Of a DNA stretch of 64,000 nucleotides, positions 15,128 through 23,462 are shown in pieces (the stretch's first letter is position 1; each line of letters starts with the position of its first letter). The position numbers and the translations under genes were made by a program. The stretch spans positions 372,001 to 436,000 of the forward strand of contig NZ_RSEB01000001.1 in NCBI RefSeq assembly GCF_003933745.1, given 5' to 3'. The notes beneath the pieces were generated by a model, which saw only the letters and a list, made by a program, of their open reading frames with translations, was not told the DNA's origin and made no database searches. This DNA is from Glycomyces terrestris (GTDB taxonomy: Bacteria; Actinomycetota; Actinomycetes; Mycobacteriales; Micromonosporaceae).

Positions 15128-17089
15128 CTAGAGTCTGCGGTGCGTGACGTGCGAGAACACGGCCCCGGCGGCGATGCCGTGTCCGAAGTAGAGCAGGGTG
15201 AGGCCGGCGGCGCCGGTGGCGGCGGTGACCGCCAGCGCGGCCGGGTCGGCGAGGCGGAACGCGAGGACCAGCAGGACCAGCGGTGCCCCGGCGAGCAGTT
15301 CCCGCCCGGCGCGCGGGCGCGCGGCCCGTTCCCAGGTCGCCCCGCTCAGCCGCATCGGGAAGTCGCGGCGCGCGTGCAGCAGCGCCGCGACGATCGCGTT
15401 CACCGCCGCCGCGACGACGAAGGCGACCGCGAGCGCCGCGACCGCGAGGGCGAGCAGGCGGGCCAGGTACGCGGCGAACTGCGCCTGGAGGATGCCCTCC
15501 TCGGCCGCGTGCAGCGGGTAGAGCTCGCCGCGGACGCCGATCGCCGCCAGGCTCGCCTCGCCCAGGCCCGCCGCGTCGAGGCGGGCCCGGGTCGCGTCGG
15601 CGCCGGTGAACACGAGGTTCCCGGAGGAGGCCAGGTTGGCGATGTCGCCGGGGTCGAAGACCGTGCCGATCGTCGGCGCTTCGAGCACGAGCACGTCGTC
15701 GCGGAAGCCGAGGCGGCCGCCGCTCTCGGCGACCGGGTACTGGACGCCGGGCGCGGGGGCGAGGAGCCGGACCGCGCCGAGGACGTCGGCGGCGTCGGCG
15801 CCGGTGCGCCACAGTTCGAGCTGCGGCCCGAGTTCCCGCTCCAGCATCGCCGTGGCCGGGGCCGGGTCGGCCTCGACGAGCGCGTCCGGGCCGGCCGAGG
15901 CGCCCACCAGCTCGATCCAGTTCGGGTTCACGAACGAGACCGCCGAGTACGGGCCGAAGTCGCCGCCCCAGTCCGCGGCGGTGATCGTGTACGACATCGC
16001 GGCCTCGCCGTCGGCCTCGGCGTCCTCGACCATCTGCGCGAAATAAGGGGCGACCACGTCGAAGTACCGGTCCTCGACGGCGAACGCGATCCGCACCTGG
16101 TCGGCGAACTCGTTCCAGGCCGCGAGTTCGCGGGCGGTCTGGCCGGCGTCCCGAGCGGCGGTCCACGCCGGGCCGGCGCACGCGACGAGCGCGGTGAGCG
16201 TCGCGGCCTGGACGATCCGCGCGGGCCACCGCAGCGCCGCGACCGGGGGCCGGCGGGTGGCGAACAGGTCGGCGGAGGGCCAGGCGAGGCAGGAGGCGAC
16301 CGCGACGACCGCGAGCGACACCGCCAGCGTGGCGGCCTCGAAGAGGAGGAGCCCGGTCGCGAAGAGCGGCACGTAGACCCAGCCGCGCAGCAGGCCGACC
16401 AGGAGGCAGGAGGCGGCCGCGACCGCGGCGGCGCAGCCGAACAGGAGCGCGAGGTGGCCGCCCGCGTCCTGCGCCTGGATGCGCCAGGGGTCGGCGCCGG
16501 CGAGGACCCGCAGGGCCCGCGAGCGGGCCCGGGACGCCAGCCGGTACACGGTCAGGGCGGCCACCAGGAGCGCCCCGGCGAGCGCCGGCGCGGTGAATCC
16601 GGTCTCGAGGACGAGGTGGCGGACGGTGTCGGCCACCGACGCGTCGGTCCGGGCCACGGCGACCCCGGCGGCCCGCAGGTCCGCGACGGCCGCGTCGAGC
16701 CCGGAGACGTCCCGCACGAGGTACGTGCCGTCCGGGGGCGAGTCCGCCAGGCGCTCCGGGCCCAGCACCGGGGCGGGCTCGCGGTCCCCGAACCACGCGA
16801 CCTCGTGGAGCGGGCGGCCGTCCAGTGCGACGAAGACCTCCCGGCGGCTGTCGTCCAGGTCCGGCGCGAGCTTGACCAGGCCGAGGCGGTGCTCGCGCGA
16901 CACGGACACGACGAGCGCGGTCGCCTCCTCGTGCGCCAGGCCCGCGCCGCCGAAGTCCAGCGTGATCCGGGCCTGCGCGCCGAGGCGCTGGGGCCAGGAC
17001 CGGTCGTGGAAGTCCGCGACCATCACCGCCATCGCGCCCAGGAGGGCGAACAGGGCGGTCATGGTCGCCGCGACGAGCTGCTTCTGCAT
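15128..17089 (-). CDS. bacteriocin-associated-type (DUF1430/FtsX-like) membrane protein
   Basis: A 653-residue membrane protein: one helix at the N-terminus, an outside domain of about 150 residues, a group of four or five helices at 165-320, a second long outside domain (about 325-545, containing AMSYTITAADWGGDFGPYS) and two or three C-terminal helices. This layout is that of seven- or eight-helix MacB-like and bacteriocin immunity membrane proteins. With the ATPase behind it, it probably exports or extracts a peptide or lipid-bound toxin. The gene is divergent from a two-component system. Homology is inferred from topology and gene order. Confidence 0.65.
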   Translation of the reverse strand: MQKQLVAATMTALFALLGAMAVMVADFHDRSWPQRLGAQARITLDFGGAGLAHEEATALVVSVSREHRLGLVKLAPDLDDSRREVFVALDGRPLHEVAWFGDREPAPVLGPERLADSPPDGTYLVRDVSGLDAAVADLRAAGVAVARTDASVADTVRHLVLETGFTAPALAGALLVAALTVYRLASRARSRALRVLAGADPWRIQAQDAGGHLALLFGCAAAVAAASCLLVGLLRGWVYVPLFATGLLLFEAATLAVSLAVVAVASCLAWPSADLFATRRPPVAALRWPARIVQAATLTALVACAGPAWTAARDAGQTARELAAWNEFADQVRIAFAVEDRYFDVVAPYFAQMVEDAEADGEAAMSYTITAADWGGDFGPYSAVSFVNPNWIELVGASAGPDALVEADPAPATAMLERELGPQLELWRTGADAADVLGAVRLLAPAPGVQYPVAESGGRLGFRDDVLVLEAPTIGTVFDPGDIANLASSGNLVFTGADATRARLDAAGLGEASLAAIGVRGELYPLHAAEEGILQAQFAAYLARLLALAVAALAVAFVVAAAVNAIVAALLHARRDFPMRLSGATWERAARPRAGRELLAGAPLVLLVLAFRLADPAALAVTAATGAAGLTLLYFGHGIAAGAVFSHVTHRRL

Positions 17090-17208
17090 GGACCCGAGTC
17101 AACGGGAAACGGCGGGCGCGGGCATCGGCCCGCGGCCCCGAGTTTCCGCGGCGCCCCGGACTCCGGCCTGTAGGACCCTGGTCCGATGCCGCGGACCGCC
17201 CGGTTCAA

Positions 17209-17214
17209 TACGAT
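17209..17214 (+). promoter_or_regulatory. leaderless -10 of the histidine kinase gene
   Basis: TACGAT ends seven bases before the ATG at 17222, and no ribosome site is present. GGACC-CT-GGTCC at 17173-17184 is an inverted repeat further upstream and may be a regulator site. Confidence 0.5.
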
Positions 17215-17221
17215 GGGCGGC

Positions 17222-18064
17222 ATGGCAGCTCCCCCGTCTCCGGCACTGGCGAAGCGGCTCGCGGCCGTCGCCGGAGCGGCCGCGGCCCTCCTCGTGCTCG
17301 TCGTCCTGCTGCTCGGCCTGAGCCCGCTGGCGACGGCGGCGGCCGCGCTCGCGGTGGCGCTCGCCGTCGCCCTGTGGGCGGTGGCGCGGCTGCGCGGCGA
17401 GCGCACGCGGCTGCGGGCCGAGGTGCGCGACCTCGAGGTGGCGGCGCTGCTGCTCGCCGAGCGCATCCGCGTCGCCCGCGAGGTCCACGACCTGGTCTCG
17501 CACGGCCTGGGGATGATCACCGTGCGCGCTTCGAGCGCGCTGCACCTCGCCGGGCGGGACCCGGACGCGCTGGCGGCGGCGCTGGAGGACGTCGAGCGGA
17601 CCAGCCGCGAGGCCACCGGCGGGCTGCGCCGCACGATCCAGGCCCTTCGCGATCCCGGCGAGGCGGCCGCGCTGCGTCCGGTGGAGTCGCTGGAGGCGCT
17701 CCCGGCGATCGTCGCGGGGGCCGAGGCCGCCGGGCTGGCGGTCGCGTACCGGCCCGGTGACCTGGCGGGCGTGCCGGCCAGCGTCCAGGCGACCGTGGTG
17801 GCCGTCGTGCGGGAGGGCCTCGCGAACGCCGCGCGCCACGCCGGGCCCACCGACGTGGCCGTCGATGTGGACGCCGACGGGGACGCCGTCACGGTGACCG
17901 TGCGGGACGCCGGTCCCGCCCCGGCCTGGCGCGCCCGGCCCGGCTCGGGCCACGGCCTCACCGGCCTGCGCGAACGCGTCGCCGCGCTCGGCGGCGCGCT
18001 CCACGCGGGCCCGGCGGCGGGCGGCTTCGAGCTGCGGGCGGTCTTCCCGGCGGCGGCCCCGTGA
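17222..18064 (+). CDS. two-component sensor histidine kinase (NarL/DesK-type, HisKA_3)
   Basis: A 280-residue membrane sensor. Two helices at about residues 18-60 leave almost no outside loop, so it is an intramembrane-sensing type. The dimerisation motif is REVHDLVSHGLGMITVRAS with the phospho-His near residue 92. The C-terminal ATPase domain shows the N box VREGLANAARHA and a G-box region GSGHGLTGLRERVAALGG. Its stop overlaps the start of the response regulator by four bases. It is divergent from the ABC export cassette, so it may respond to envelope stress or a peptide. An in-frame ATG at 17213 is an alternative start. Confidence 0.88.
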   Translation: MAAPPSPALAKRLAAVAGAAAALLVLVVLLLGLSPLATAAAALAVALAVALWAVARLRGERTRLRAEVRDLEVAALLLAERIRVAREVHDLVSHGLGMITVRASSALHLAGRDPDALAAALEDVERTSREATGGLRRTIQALRDPGEAAALRPVESLEALPAIVAGAEAAGLAVAYRPGDLAGVPASVQATVVAVVREGLANAARHAGPTDVAVDVDADGDAVTVTVRDAGPAPAWRARPGSGHGLTGLRERVAALGGALHAGPAAGGFELRAVFPAAAP

Positions 18065-18756
18065 CCGGCCCGACCGTCAGCGTGGTGCTCGTCGACGACC
18101 ACGGCCTGCTGCGCGAGAGCCTTGCGGCCGTGATCGACTCCGATCCGCGGCTGCGCGTCGTCGGCCAGGCGTCCGACGGCGCCGAAGCGCTCGAGGTCGT
18201 GGGCGCGACCGCTCCCGACGTCGTCCTCATGGACGTCCGGATGCCCACTATGGACGGTCTGGAGGCGACGCGCCGCATCTGCGCCGACCCGGGCCTGGAG
18301 CGCACGCGCGTGATCGTGCTGAGCATGTTCGCGCTCGACGAGTACGTCCACCGGGCGCTGCGCAACGGCGCCAGCGGCTTCCTGCTCAAGGACGCCCGGC
18401 CCGCCGACCTCATCGACGCGATCAAGCGCACCCACGCCGCCGAGTCGCTGTTCGCGCCGAGCATCCTCACGCGGCTGGTGGAGCGCTACCTCGACGCCCC
18501 GCCGGGCCGGCCCGACGTCGGGCGCCTGGAGCGGCACCGGCTCACCGAACGCGAGACCGAAGTGCTCGCCCTGATCGGGAAGGGCCTGTCCAACGACGAG
18601 ATCGCGGCGCACCTCCACCTGGCGGTGAAGACCGTGAAGCACCACATCTCGCACCTGCTCGCCAAGACCGCGTCGCGGGACCGGGCCCAGCTCGTCATCA
18701 CCGCCTACGACGCCGGCCTGGTGCGGCCGCGGCCCGGCGCCGGCCCCGCGGCGTGA
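18061..18756 (+). CDS. LuxR/NarL-family response regulator
   Basis: A 231-residue DNA-binding regulator. The receiver domain has acidic pair VDDH, phospho-acceptor Asp58 in LMDVRMP, and Lys in LLKDARP. The C-terminal LuxR helix-turn-helix is LTEREVEVLALIGKG-like (LTERETEVLALIGKGLSNDEIAAHL). The GTG start overlaps the kinase stop (GTGA), which is typical translational coupling. Likely targets are its own operon and the divergent transporter. Confidence 0.9.
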   Translation: MTGPTVSVVLVDDHGLLRESLAAVIDSDPRLRVVGQASDGAEALEVVGATAPDVVLMDVRMPTMDGLEATRRICADPGLERTRVIVLSMFALDEYVHRALRNGASGFLLKDARPADLIDAIKRTHAAESLFAPSILTRLVERYLDAPPGRPDVGRLERHRLTERETEVLALIGKGLSNDEIAAHLHLAVKTVKHHISHLLAKTASRDRAQLVITAYDAGLVRPRPGAGPAA

Positions 18757-18896
18757 GCCGGTCCCGGCCGTCTCCGGCCGAAGCGGTCCGGATGCTCGCG
18801 GGCCCACTCGCCGGACGTCCTCGCCGGGCGCTTCGCGACGGTCTCACGGACACGAGGTCGCGGCCCGGTGGCCGGAAATGAACCCGGTTCAGGGTG

Positions 18897-18929
18897 CCGG
18901 GACCGGTCCCGGGCGCCGGCGGTTAGCGT
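18897..18929 (+). promoter_or_regulatory. perfect palindrome and leaderless -10 of the 18937 gene
   Basis: CCGGGACCGGTCCCGG (18897-18912) is a perfect 16-bp palindrome ending 11 bases before TAGCGT (18924-18929), in the -35 zone. Seven bases then lead to the ATG at 18937. The palindrome contains GGACC/GGTCC arms like those upstream of the kinase gene at 17173. Confidence 0.5.
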
Positions 18930-18936
18930 GGCCGCC

Positions 18937-19335
18937 ATGAACCGGCGCTCGCCCGACTATGTGGAGTCCGACGCTTCGATCAGGGTGCGCGGCCTCCTGT
19001 TCTGGCTGCTGAACGTCGCGACGCTCGCGGTCGCCGCGTGGCTGGCGGTCGCCGACCGCTCTCCGTGGCCGCCGCTGACGACGGCCGTGGTCGCGGGACT
19101 CGCAGCGTTCCCGTTGGGGCTGCTGGTCTTCTACGCCGCCGCGTCGTGGGGCAACCGCCTCAAGGGCGGCCTGGTCACCGGGGCGTTCAGCGGCTTCCTG
19201 GCGTACCAGATGCTCGACTGGGTCGACCCGGACTCGGCGCGCGACGCCTGGGTCGCGGTGGGGCTGTTCACGCTCGCACTGGCCCTGATCAGCTGGTGGG
19301 CGGGGCGGGCCGAACGGCGCGCGGAGGCGTCCTGA
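18937..19335 (+). CDS. small integral membrane protein of unknown function
   Basis: A 132-residue protein with four predicted helices (about residues 18-38, 46-68, 76-92 and 105-122), a charged N-terminus NRRSPDYVESDASIRVRG and a basic end. I do not recognise the family. The start is fixed by a leaderless promoter seven bases upstream. It lies just after the two-component genes and converges on ku, with only 10 bases between stops. Confidence 0.65.
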   Translation: MNRRSPDYVESDASIRVRGLLFWLLNVATLAVAAWLAVADRSPWPPLTTAVVAGLAAFPLGLLVFYAAASWGNRLKGGLVTGAFSGFLAYQMLDWVDPDSARDAWVAVGLFTLALALISWWAGRAERRAEAS

Positions 19336-19345
19336 GCGGGGCGGG

Positions 19346-20230
19346 TCAGCCGGATCCGCGGCGCGCGGCGGCCTTCTTCGCCGTCTTCTTGGCGGTGCTC
19401 TTGCGGGCGGTCTTCTTGGCCGCCTTCTTCGCGGACTTGCGGGCGGCCTTCTTCGCCGGGGCGCGGTCGGGGTCGGCCCGCTCGACCGACTTCTCCAGCG
19501 CGTCGACCAGCGAGATCACCTTCGCCAGGCGCTCGGGCTTGGCCTTCGGCGCGGGCTTGCCGGCGCGCTTGGCCTCGATGAGCTCCTCCAGCGCGGCCTG
19601 GAAGTCGTCGCTGTACTCCTCGGGCCGCCACTCGCCGGTCTGCGCGTCGATGAGCACCTGTGCGAGCTCCATCTCCTTGGCCGAGAGCGACGCGTCCACG
19701 TCGAGGGCGGTCGGGAGCGTGACCTCGTCGGGCCACATCATCGTCTCCAGCACCAGCACGTCGTCGCGCGGGCGCACCGTCGCCAGCGACTCGCGCTGGC
19801 GCATCGTGAAGCGAACCAGCGCCACCCGGCCGGCGTCCTCGAGCGCCTGGCACAGCAGGGCGTACGGGCCGGTCTTGCCGTCGCCGGGGCCGAGGTAGTA
19901 CGTCTTCTCGTAGTAGATCGGGTCGATCTGGTCGCCCGGGACGAACGCGAGGGTCTCGATCTCCCGGCTGCTCGGCTGCGGCAGGCTCGCCATGTCGTCC
20001 TCGTCGAAGAGGACGACGCCGCGCTTGGTCTCGACGCCCTTGACGATCTCCTCGCTCGGGACGACCTCGTCCTCGACCTCGCAGCGCTTCTCGTAGCGGA
20101 TGCGGCCGGCGTCCTCGGCGTGGTACTGGTGCAGGTTGAGGTCGTGCGAGGACGTCGCCGAGTAGACCTTGACCGGGACTCTCACCAGCCCGAACACCAA
20201 GGTCGTGTTCAAGATCGACCGCATCGCCAT
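19346..20230 (-). CDS. ku: Ku DNA end-binding protein
   Basis: The bacterial homodimeric Ku that binds double-strand ends and recruits LigD in non-homologous end joining. The 294-residue form starting MAMRSILNTTLVFGLVRVPVKVYSAT shows the family signature in its first 90 residues (DLNLHQYHAEDAGRIRYEKRCE, VVPSEEIVKGVE). The C-terminal 45 residues are a low-complexity Lys/Ala/Arg tail (KKAARKSAKKAAKK and so on), as in several actinobacterial Ku proteins, where it aids DNA bridging. No ligD is nearby. The start could be 20230 or 20224; neither has a strong ribosome site. The tail is on the DNA-binding side and starts near residue 250. Confidence 0.92.
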   Translation of the reverse strand: MAMRSILNTTLVFGLVRVPVKVYSATSSHDLNLHQYHAEDAGRIRYEKRCEVEDEVVPSEEIVKGVETKRGVVLFDEDDMASLPQPSSREIETLAFVPGDQIDPIYYEKTYYLGPGDGKTGPYALLCQALEDAGRVALVRFTMRQRESLATVRPRDDVLVLETMMWPDEVTLPTALDVDASLSAKEMELAQVLIDAQTGEWRPEEYSDDFQAALEELIEAKRAGKPAPKAKPERLAKVISLVDALEKSVERADPDRAPAKKAARKSAKKAAKKTARKSTAKKTAKKAAARRGSG

Positions 20231-20271
20231 GGACTCAGGATGACACCGGGCCTGGTGAGGCGGGTGTGAAA

Positions 20272-20285
20272 GATGAATATTCATC
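20272..20285. promoter_or_regulatory. palindrome upstream of ku
   Basis: GATGAATATTCATC is a perfect 14-bp palindrome 42 bases upstream of the ku start. It is AT-rich in a very GC-rich setting. A repressor operator for ku is possible; no dedicated regulator is adjacent. Confidence 0.45.
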
Positions 20286-20332
20286 GGGCGTCGCCGCTGG
20301 TCGCGCACCCGGTCAGGCGCTCCAGTGCGGAC

Positions 20333-20362
20333 GGGGCGGCCGGTCCGGGGACCGGCCGCCCC
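20333..20362 (-). terminator. terminator of the S33 peptidase gene
   Basis: A perfect 13-bp stem GGGGCGGCCGGTC / GACCGGCCGCCCC with a 4-base loop, 7 bases past the stop of the minus-strand gene that ends at 20369. Confidence 0.8.
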
Positions 20363-20368
20363 GGGTGG

Positions 20369-21895
20369 TCAGCGGGTCGGCGGCACCGGGCGCTGCGGGA
20401 GCGCGGTGGCGGCCAGGCCGCCCGGGACGTCCTCGTCAGGGCAGGTCAGGCCCGGCTGTGGGGCGGTGCCTTCGAGGAAGTAGCCGTTCACCGCCTCGGT
20501 GACGCACGAGCGGAACCCGTAGGCGGTGTGCTCGTAGCCCTCGTAGGTGATCAGGTGCCCGTCGGCCTGCTCGGACGCGGTGACCGACCACTCGTAGAGC
20601 GTGGCGGCGTCGTAGTGGTTGCCGATGAACACGATCGGGGGCGCCGAGCGGTGGACGTCGAGGTCGTCGAATCCGTTGCGGTGCCTGATGTTCGAGCCGA
20701 GGCAGGCGGTGACGCTGCCGGCGTACGGCGACCACTCCACGTTCGGGGAGTCGGCGGCCATGTCGGCGGCGATCTGCGCGAACTCCTCGTAGCCGTCGAT
20801 CTCGTAGCCGAAGTCCTGGCACCAGGCCGGGTAGTACAGGTGCTCGACGAGCTCGGGCGCCTGGCGTCCGGCGGCGAGCGTCCCCGGCAGCGTCTCGCCG
20901 TCGCGCATCGCCGCGTACTCGACCGCGATCGAGGGCCACCAGTACTTCGAGGTGGTGTAGAAGGTGTAGAAGCTCGACAGGAAGTAGAAGTCGAGCTGGT
21001 CGCCGAAGTACGGGTCGATGAGGTCGCCGGCCCGGGCGCGCGCCTTCAGGTCCGCGTAGAGGGTCTCGACGTCCTCGCCGTACAGCGCGCACTCCGGAGT
21101 GGACTCGCACCAGTCCGCGAACTCGCCGAAGGTCTCCTCGACGATCGCGGTCTGGGAGCGCATGAACTCCCAGGTGGAGTCCTCGCTGTGGTCCATGTTG
21201 CCGTCCAGGACCATCGTGCGGATGTGGCGCGGGTACTTCTCGGCGTACTGCTGGCCCATGAGCGTGCCGTAGGAGAATCCGAGGAAGTTCAGGTCGCCCT
21301 CGCCAAGGGCGCGGCGGATGCGCTCCATGTCCTCGACGGTCTCGAGGTTGGAGACGCGGTCGAACAGGCGGCCGCTGTGCTCGCGGCAGTCGGCCGTCAG
21401 CGCGGCGTTCGCCGCGAGCAGGTCCTCGTACTGGGCCTCGCTCTCGGGGTACGGCACCGAGAAGGCGTCGATCAGCGCCTCCTCGCTGCACAGCACCTGG
21501 GTGGAGGTGTTGACGCCGCGCGGGTCGAAGCCGATGAGGTCGTAGCGCTCCGCGACCTCGCCGTCGAGGAGGTTGCCCGACTTGACGAAGTCGACGCCCG
21601 AGCCGCCGGGGCCGCCCGGGTTCATCAGGATCGAGCCGAGGCGCTCGTCGGGGTCGGTCGCCTGGCGGCGGGCCAGGCCGATCTCGATCTTCTCGCCCCA
21701 GGGGCGGTTGTAGTCGAGGGGCACTTCGATGCTCGCGCATTCGACGCCTTCGGCGGGGTCGACGTCAGGGCAGGGCGCCCAGTCGATGCCGCGGCCGTGC
21801 CCGGCGGCGGCCGCCTGGGGTCCGGCGGCGACGAGGGTCGCGGTGAGGAGCGCCGACGCCGCGGCGGCGGCGAGGGCGCGTGGGGTGACTCGCAT
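20369..21895 (-). CDS. secreted S33 alpha/beta hydrolase (tripeptidyl aminopeptidase-like)
   Basis: A 508-residue exported peptidase of the Streptomyces SlpD/Tap group that releases short peptides from the N-terminus of extracellular polypeptides. It has a signal peptide (MRVTPRALAAAAAS to about residue 31) and oxyanion motif MNPGGPGGSG. The nucleophile is GFSYGTLMGQQYAE, the Asp is in FIGNHYDAATLYEWS and the His in YEGYEHTAYG. The C-terminal TAP-like domain carries paired cysteines (SCVTEA, LTCPDED). Its length and motif order are normal for the family. Confidence 0.88.
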   Translation of the reverse strand: MRVTPRALAAAAASALLTATLVAAGPQAAAAGHGRGIDWAPCPDVDPAEGVECASIEVPLDYNRPWGEKIEIGLARRQATDPDERLGSILMNPGGPGGSGVDFVKSGNLLDGEVAERYDLIGFDPRGVNTSTQVLCSEEALIDAFSVPYPESEAQYEDLLAANAALTADCREHSGRLFDRVSNLETVEDMERIRRALGEGDLNFLGFSYGTLMGQQYAEKYPRHIRTMVLDGNMDHSEDSTWEFMRSQTAIVEETFGEFADWCESTPECALYGEDVETLYADLKARARAGDLIDPYFGDQLDFYFLSSFYTFYTTSKYWWPSIAVEYAAMRDGETLPGTLAAGRQAPELVEHLYYPAWCQDFGYEIDGYEEFAQIAADMAADSPNVEWSPYAGSVTACLGSNIRHRNGFDDLDVHRSAPPIVFIGNHYDAATLYEWSVTASEQADGHLITYEGYEHTAYGFRSCVTEAVNGYFLEGTAPQPGLTCPDEDVPGGLAATALPQRPVPPTR

Positions 21896-21962
21896 ACTGG
21901 ATTCCGTCCAGTCGAAGGGAACCCGGACACATCTGGGGGTCCAGTCCAGGTGTTCAGTTCCA

Positions 21963-21980
21963 CTCGCGATTCTATGCGAG
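21963..21980 (-). promoter_or_regulatory. possible promoter of the S33 peptidase gene
   Basis: On the minus strand TAGAAT (21974-21969) forms a good -10 about 70 bases before the ATG. It is enclosed by the short inverted repeat CTCGC-N8-GCGAG, which could be a regulator site. Confidence 0.4.
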
Positions 21981-22307
21981 GACGGCTCGGCCCGGGGTCC
22001 CCGGCGGCGGCCGCACCGCGTCCGCCGGGCCCCGCACCGCACGGCGTCTCCGACCGCGACACCGCTGTGCGGACCCGGTCCGCCGCCGGACGCCATGTCC
22101 CTTCAAGCGGGGTGCTCCGGCCGACTCGCGGCCCCGACCTGCGATTAAACCGTCGCCAATCGGCGGCTAAACGAACCCGGGCAGGCTGAGAGGGCGTCGA
22201 AGGTGCCCGGTGGGTCCAGGGATATCGGTTCCGAGATGCGCTCGGGCCGGGGCGTTCGCCCCGGCCCGGACTTCACATCGGGAGCACGCTAGGAGTCTGT
22301 CCCCACG
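21981..22307. other. non-coding spacer with strong hairpin
   Basis: This part of the divergent gap (21896-22307) holds no gene that I can support. A perfect 10-bp stem GGGCCGGGGC / GCCCCGGCCC with a GTTC loop at 22244-22267 stands 40 bases before the serine hydrolase start. A -10-like TAGGAG follows at 22290-22295 (its AGGAG could also be the ribosome site). Confidence 0.5.
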
Positions 22308-23270
22308 GTGCGCGCGAAACACGCCAGACGCGAGTTCAGGTGGCCGTTCCTCGCCGCGGCCCTCGCCGCGGCGGTTCTGGCCGCGGTCGCACTGCGCTAC
22401 GGCCCCTTCGCGACCGACGACGGCGGCAGCGGCGGCGCGGCGACCGCCGAACCACCATCGCCCACTGTGGACTCCTCGTCGGCGCCCGACCCGGAGGAGC
22501 TGCGCCTCGCCGCCGAGACCGAGCTCCAGCGCCGGCTCGACGAGGCCCTCACCGAGTACACCGAGGGGCTCGGCGACGCCAACTTCTACGCCTCCGTCGC
22601 CGTGGACGACGGCGAGTTCCACCTCTCGCACCACGGCGACGACCAGCACGAGTCCGCCTCGATCGTCAAGACCGAGATCCTCGCCATGATGCTGCTCGAG
22701 TACGGCACGGTCGACCAGATCCCCGACTGGGCCATGGCCGCGGCCGAGAAGATGATCCGGGACTCCGACAACGACGCCACCAACGAGATCTTCTTCGGCT
22801 GCTGGGACGACCCGCACGCCGAGATCCGGCGGGCCCACGTCGACTTCGGCCTGCACGACACCGAACCCCACGAGGGCGAGCGCTGGGGCCAGACGCTGAC
22901 CACCGCGAACGACCAGCTGACCATGCTCCGCACCGCGCTCTTCGAGGGGATGCTTACCGCCGAGCAGACCGAGGTGGCCCGCGATCTCATGGGCGACCTC
23001 GCCCCCTCGCAGCAATGGGGCGTCGACGCGGCGGCCGCTGACGGCGAGACCGTGTGGATGAAGAACGGCTGGGACACCCGCGAAGCGGTCGACGGCGAAT
23101 GGGTGGTCAACTCGATCGGCGTCATCGCCGGCGACACCGACCGTCCGATCACGATCGCGGTCCTCACCGGCGGCTCGGTCTCCCATGAGGAGGGCATCGA
23201 GCGCGTCGAGGACCTCGCGCGCACCGCCCGCGACATCATCGACGCAGGCCCCGCCCTGACCGGCCCCTGA
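22308..23270 (+). CDS. beta-lactamase-like serine hydrolase, membrane-anchored
   Basis: A 320-residue exported protein with a basic N-terminus, one helix at residues 14-31 and a Gly/Pro/Ser linker, then a class A beta-lactamase/penicillin-recognising fold. Catalytic motifs are SIVK (SxxK, about residue 118), SDN in IRDSDNDATNE (about 151) and KNG in VWMKNGW in place of KTG. The Omega-loop Glu of true beta-lactamases is not obvious, so a D-Ala-D-Ala or unknown substrate is more likely than drug resistance. Start GTG at 22308; a short leader from TAGGAG is likely. Confidence 0.75.
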   Translation: MRAKHARREFRWPFLAAALAAAVLAAVALRYGPFATDDGGSGGAATAEPPSPTVDSSSAPDPEELRLAAETELQRRLDEALTEYTEGLGDANFYASVAVDDGEFHLSHHGDDQHESASIVKTEILAMMLLEYGTVDQIPDWAMAAAEKMIRDSDNDATNEIFFGCWDDPHAEIRRAHVDFGLHDTEPHEGERWGQTLTTANDQLTMLRTALFEGMLTAEQTEVARDLMGDLAPSQQWGVDAAAADGETVWMKNGWDTREAVDGEWVVNSIGVIAGDTDRPITIAVLTGGSVSHEEGIERVEDLARTARDIIDAGPALTGP

Positions 23271-23286
23271 GACGAATCCACGTGCG

Positions 23287-23346
23287 GCCCCGACTTCGAC
23301 CGGCGCTCCTCCCCCAATCCCGGTCCCCCGGAAGGGGAGTCGGGGC
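23287..23346 (+). terminator. long hairpin after the serine hydrolase gene
   Basis: GCCCCGACT (23287-23295) pairs perfectly with AGTCGGGGC (23338-23346), and C-rich and G-rich inner tracts can extend the stem. It starts 17 bases after the stop. Confidence 0.5.
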
Positions 23347-23450
23347 GGGGAGGAGAAGACCGCGGGCGGCGTCGGGCGGAATCGCAGGCCGGCCTTGCAT
23401 GGAGGCGCTGGCCGCCCGAAGGGGACGGTGCGGCAGCGGGAGGCGATTCC

Positions 23451-23456
23451 TAGGAT
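23451..23456 (+). promoter_or_regulatory. leaderless -10 of the 23463 gene
   Basis: TAGGAT ends six bases before the ATG at 23463, with no purine-rich ribosome site in between. Confidence 0.5.
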
Positions 23457-23462
23457 GTCCGC

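Noticed and set aside
14079-17102. A single open frame of about 1007 codons on the minus strand
   Set aside because: Only its last 128 codons are a gene (14079-14465). The rest is antisense-frame or shifted reading through the ATPase and membrane protein genes, with Arg/Pro/Gly-rich composition typical of shadow frames in GC-rich DNA.
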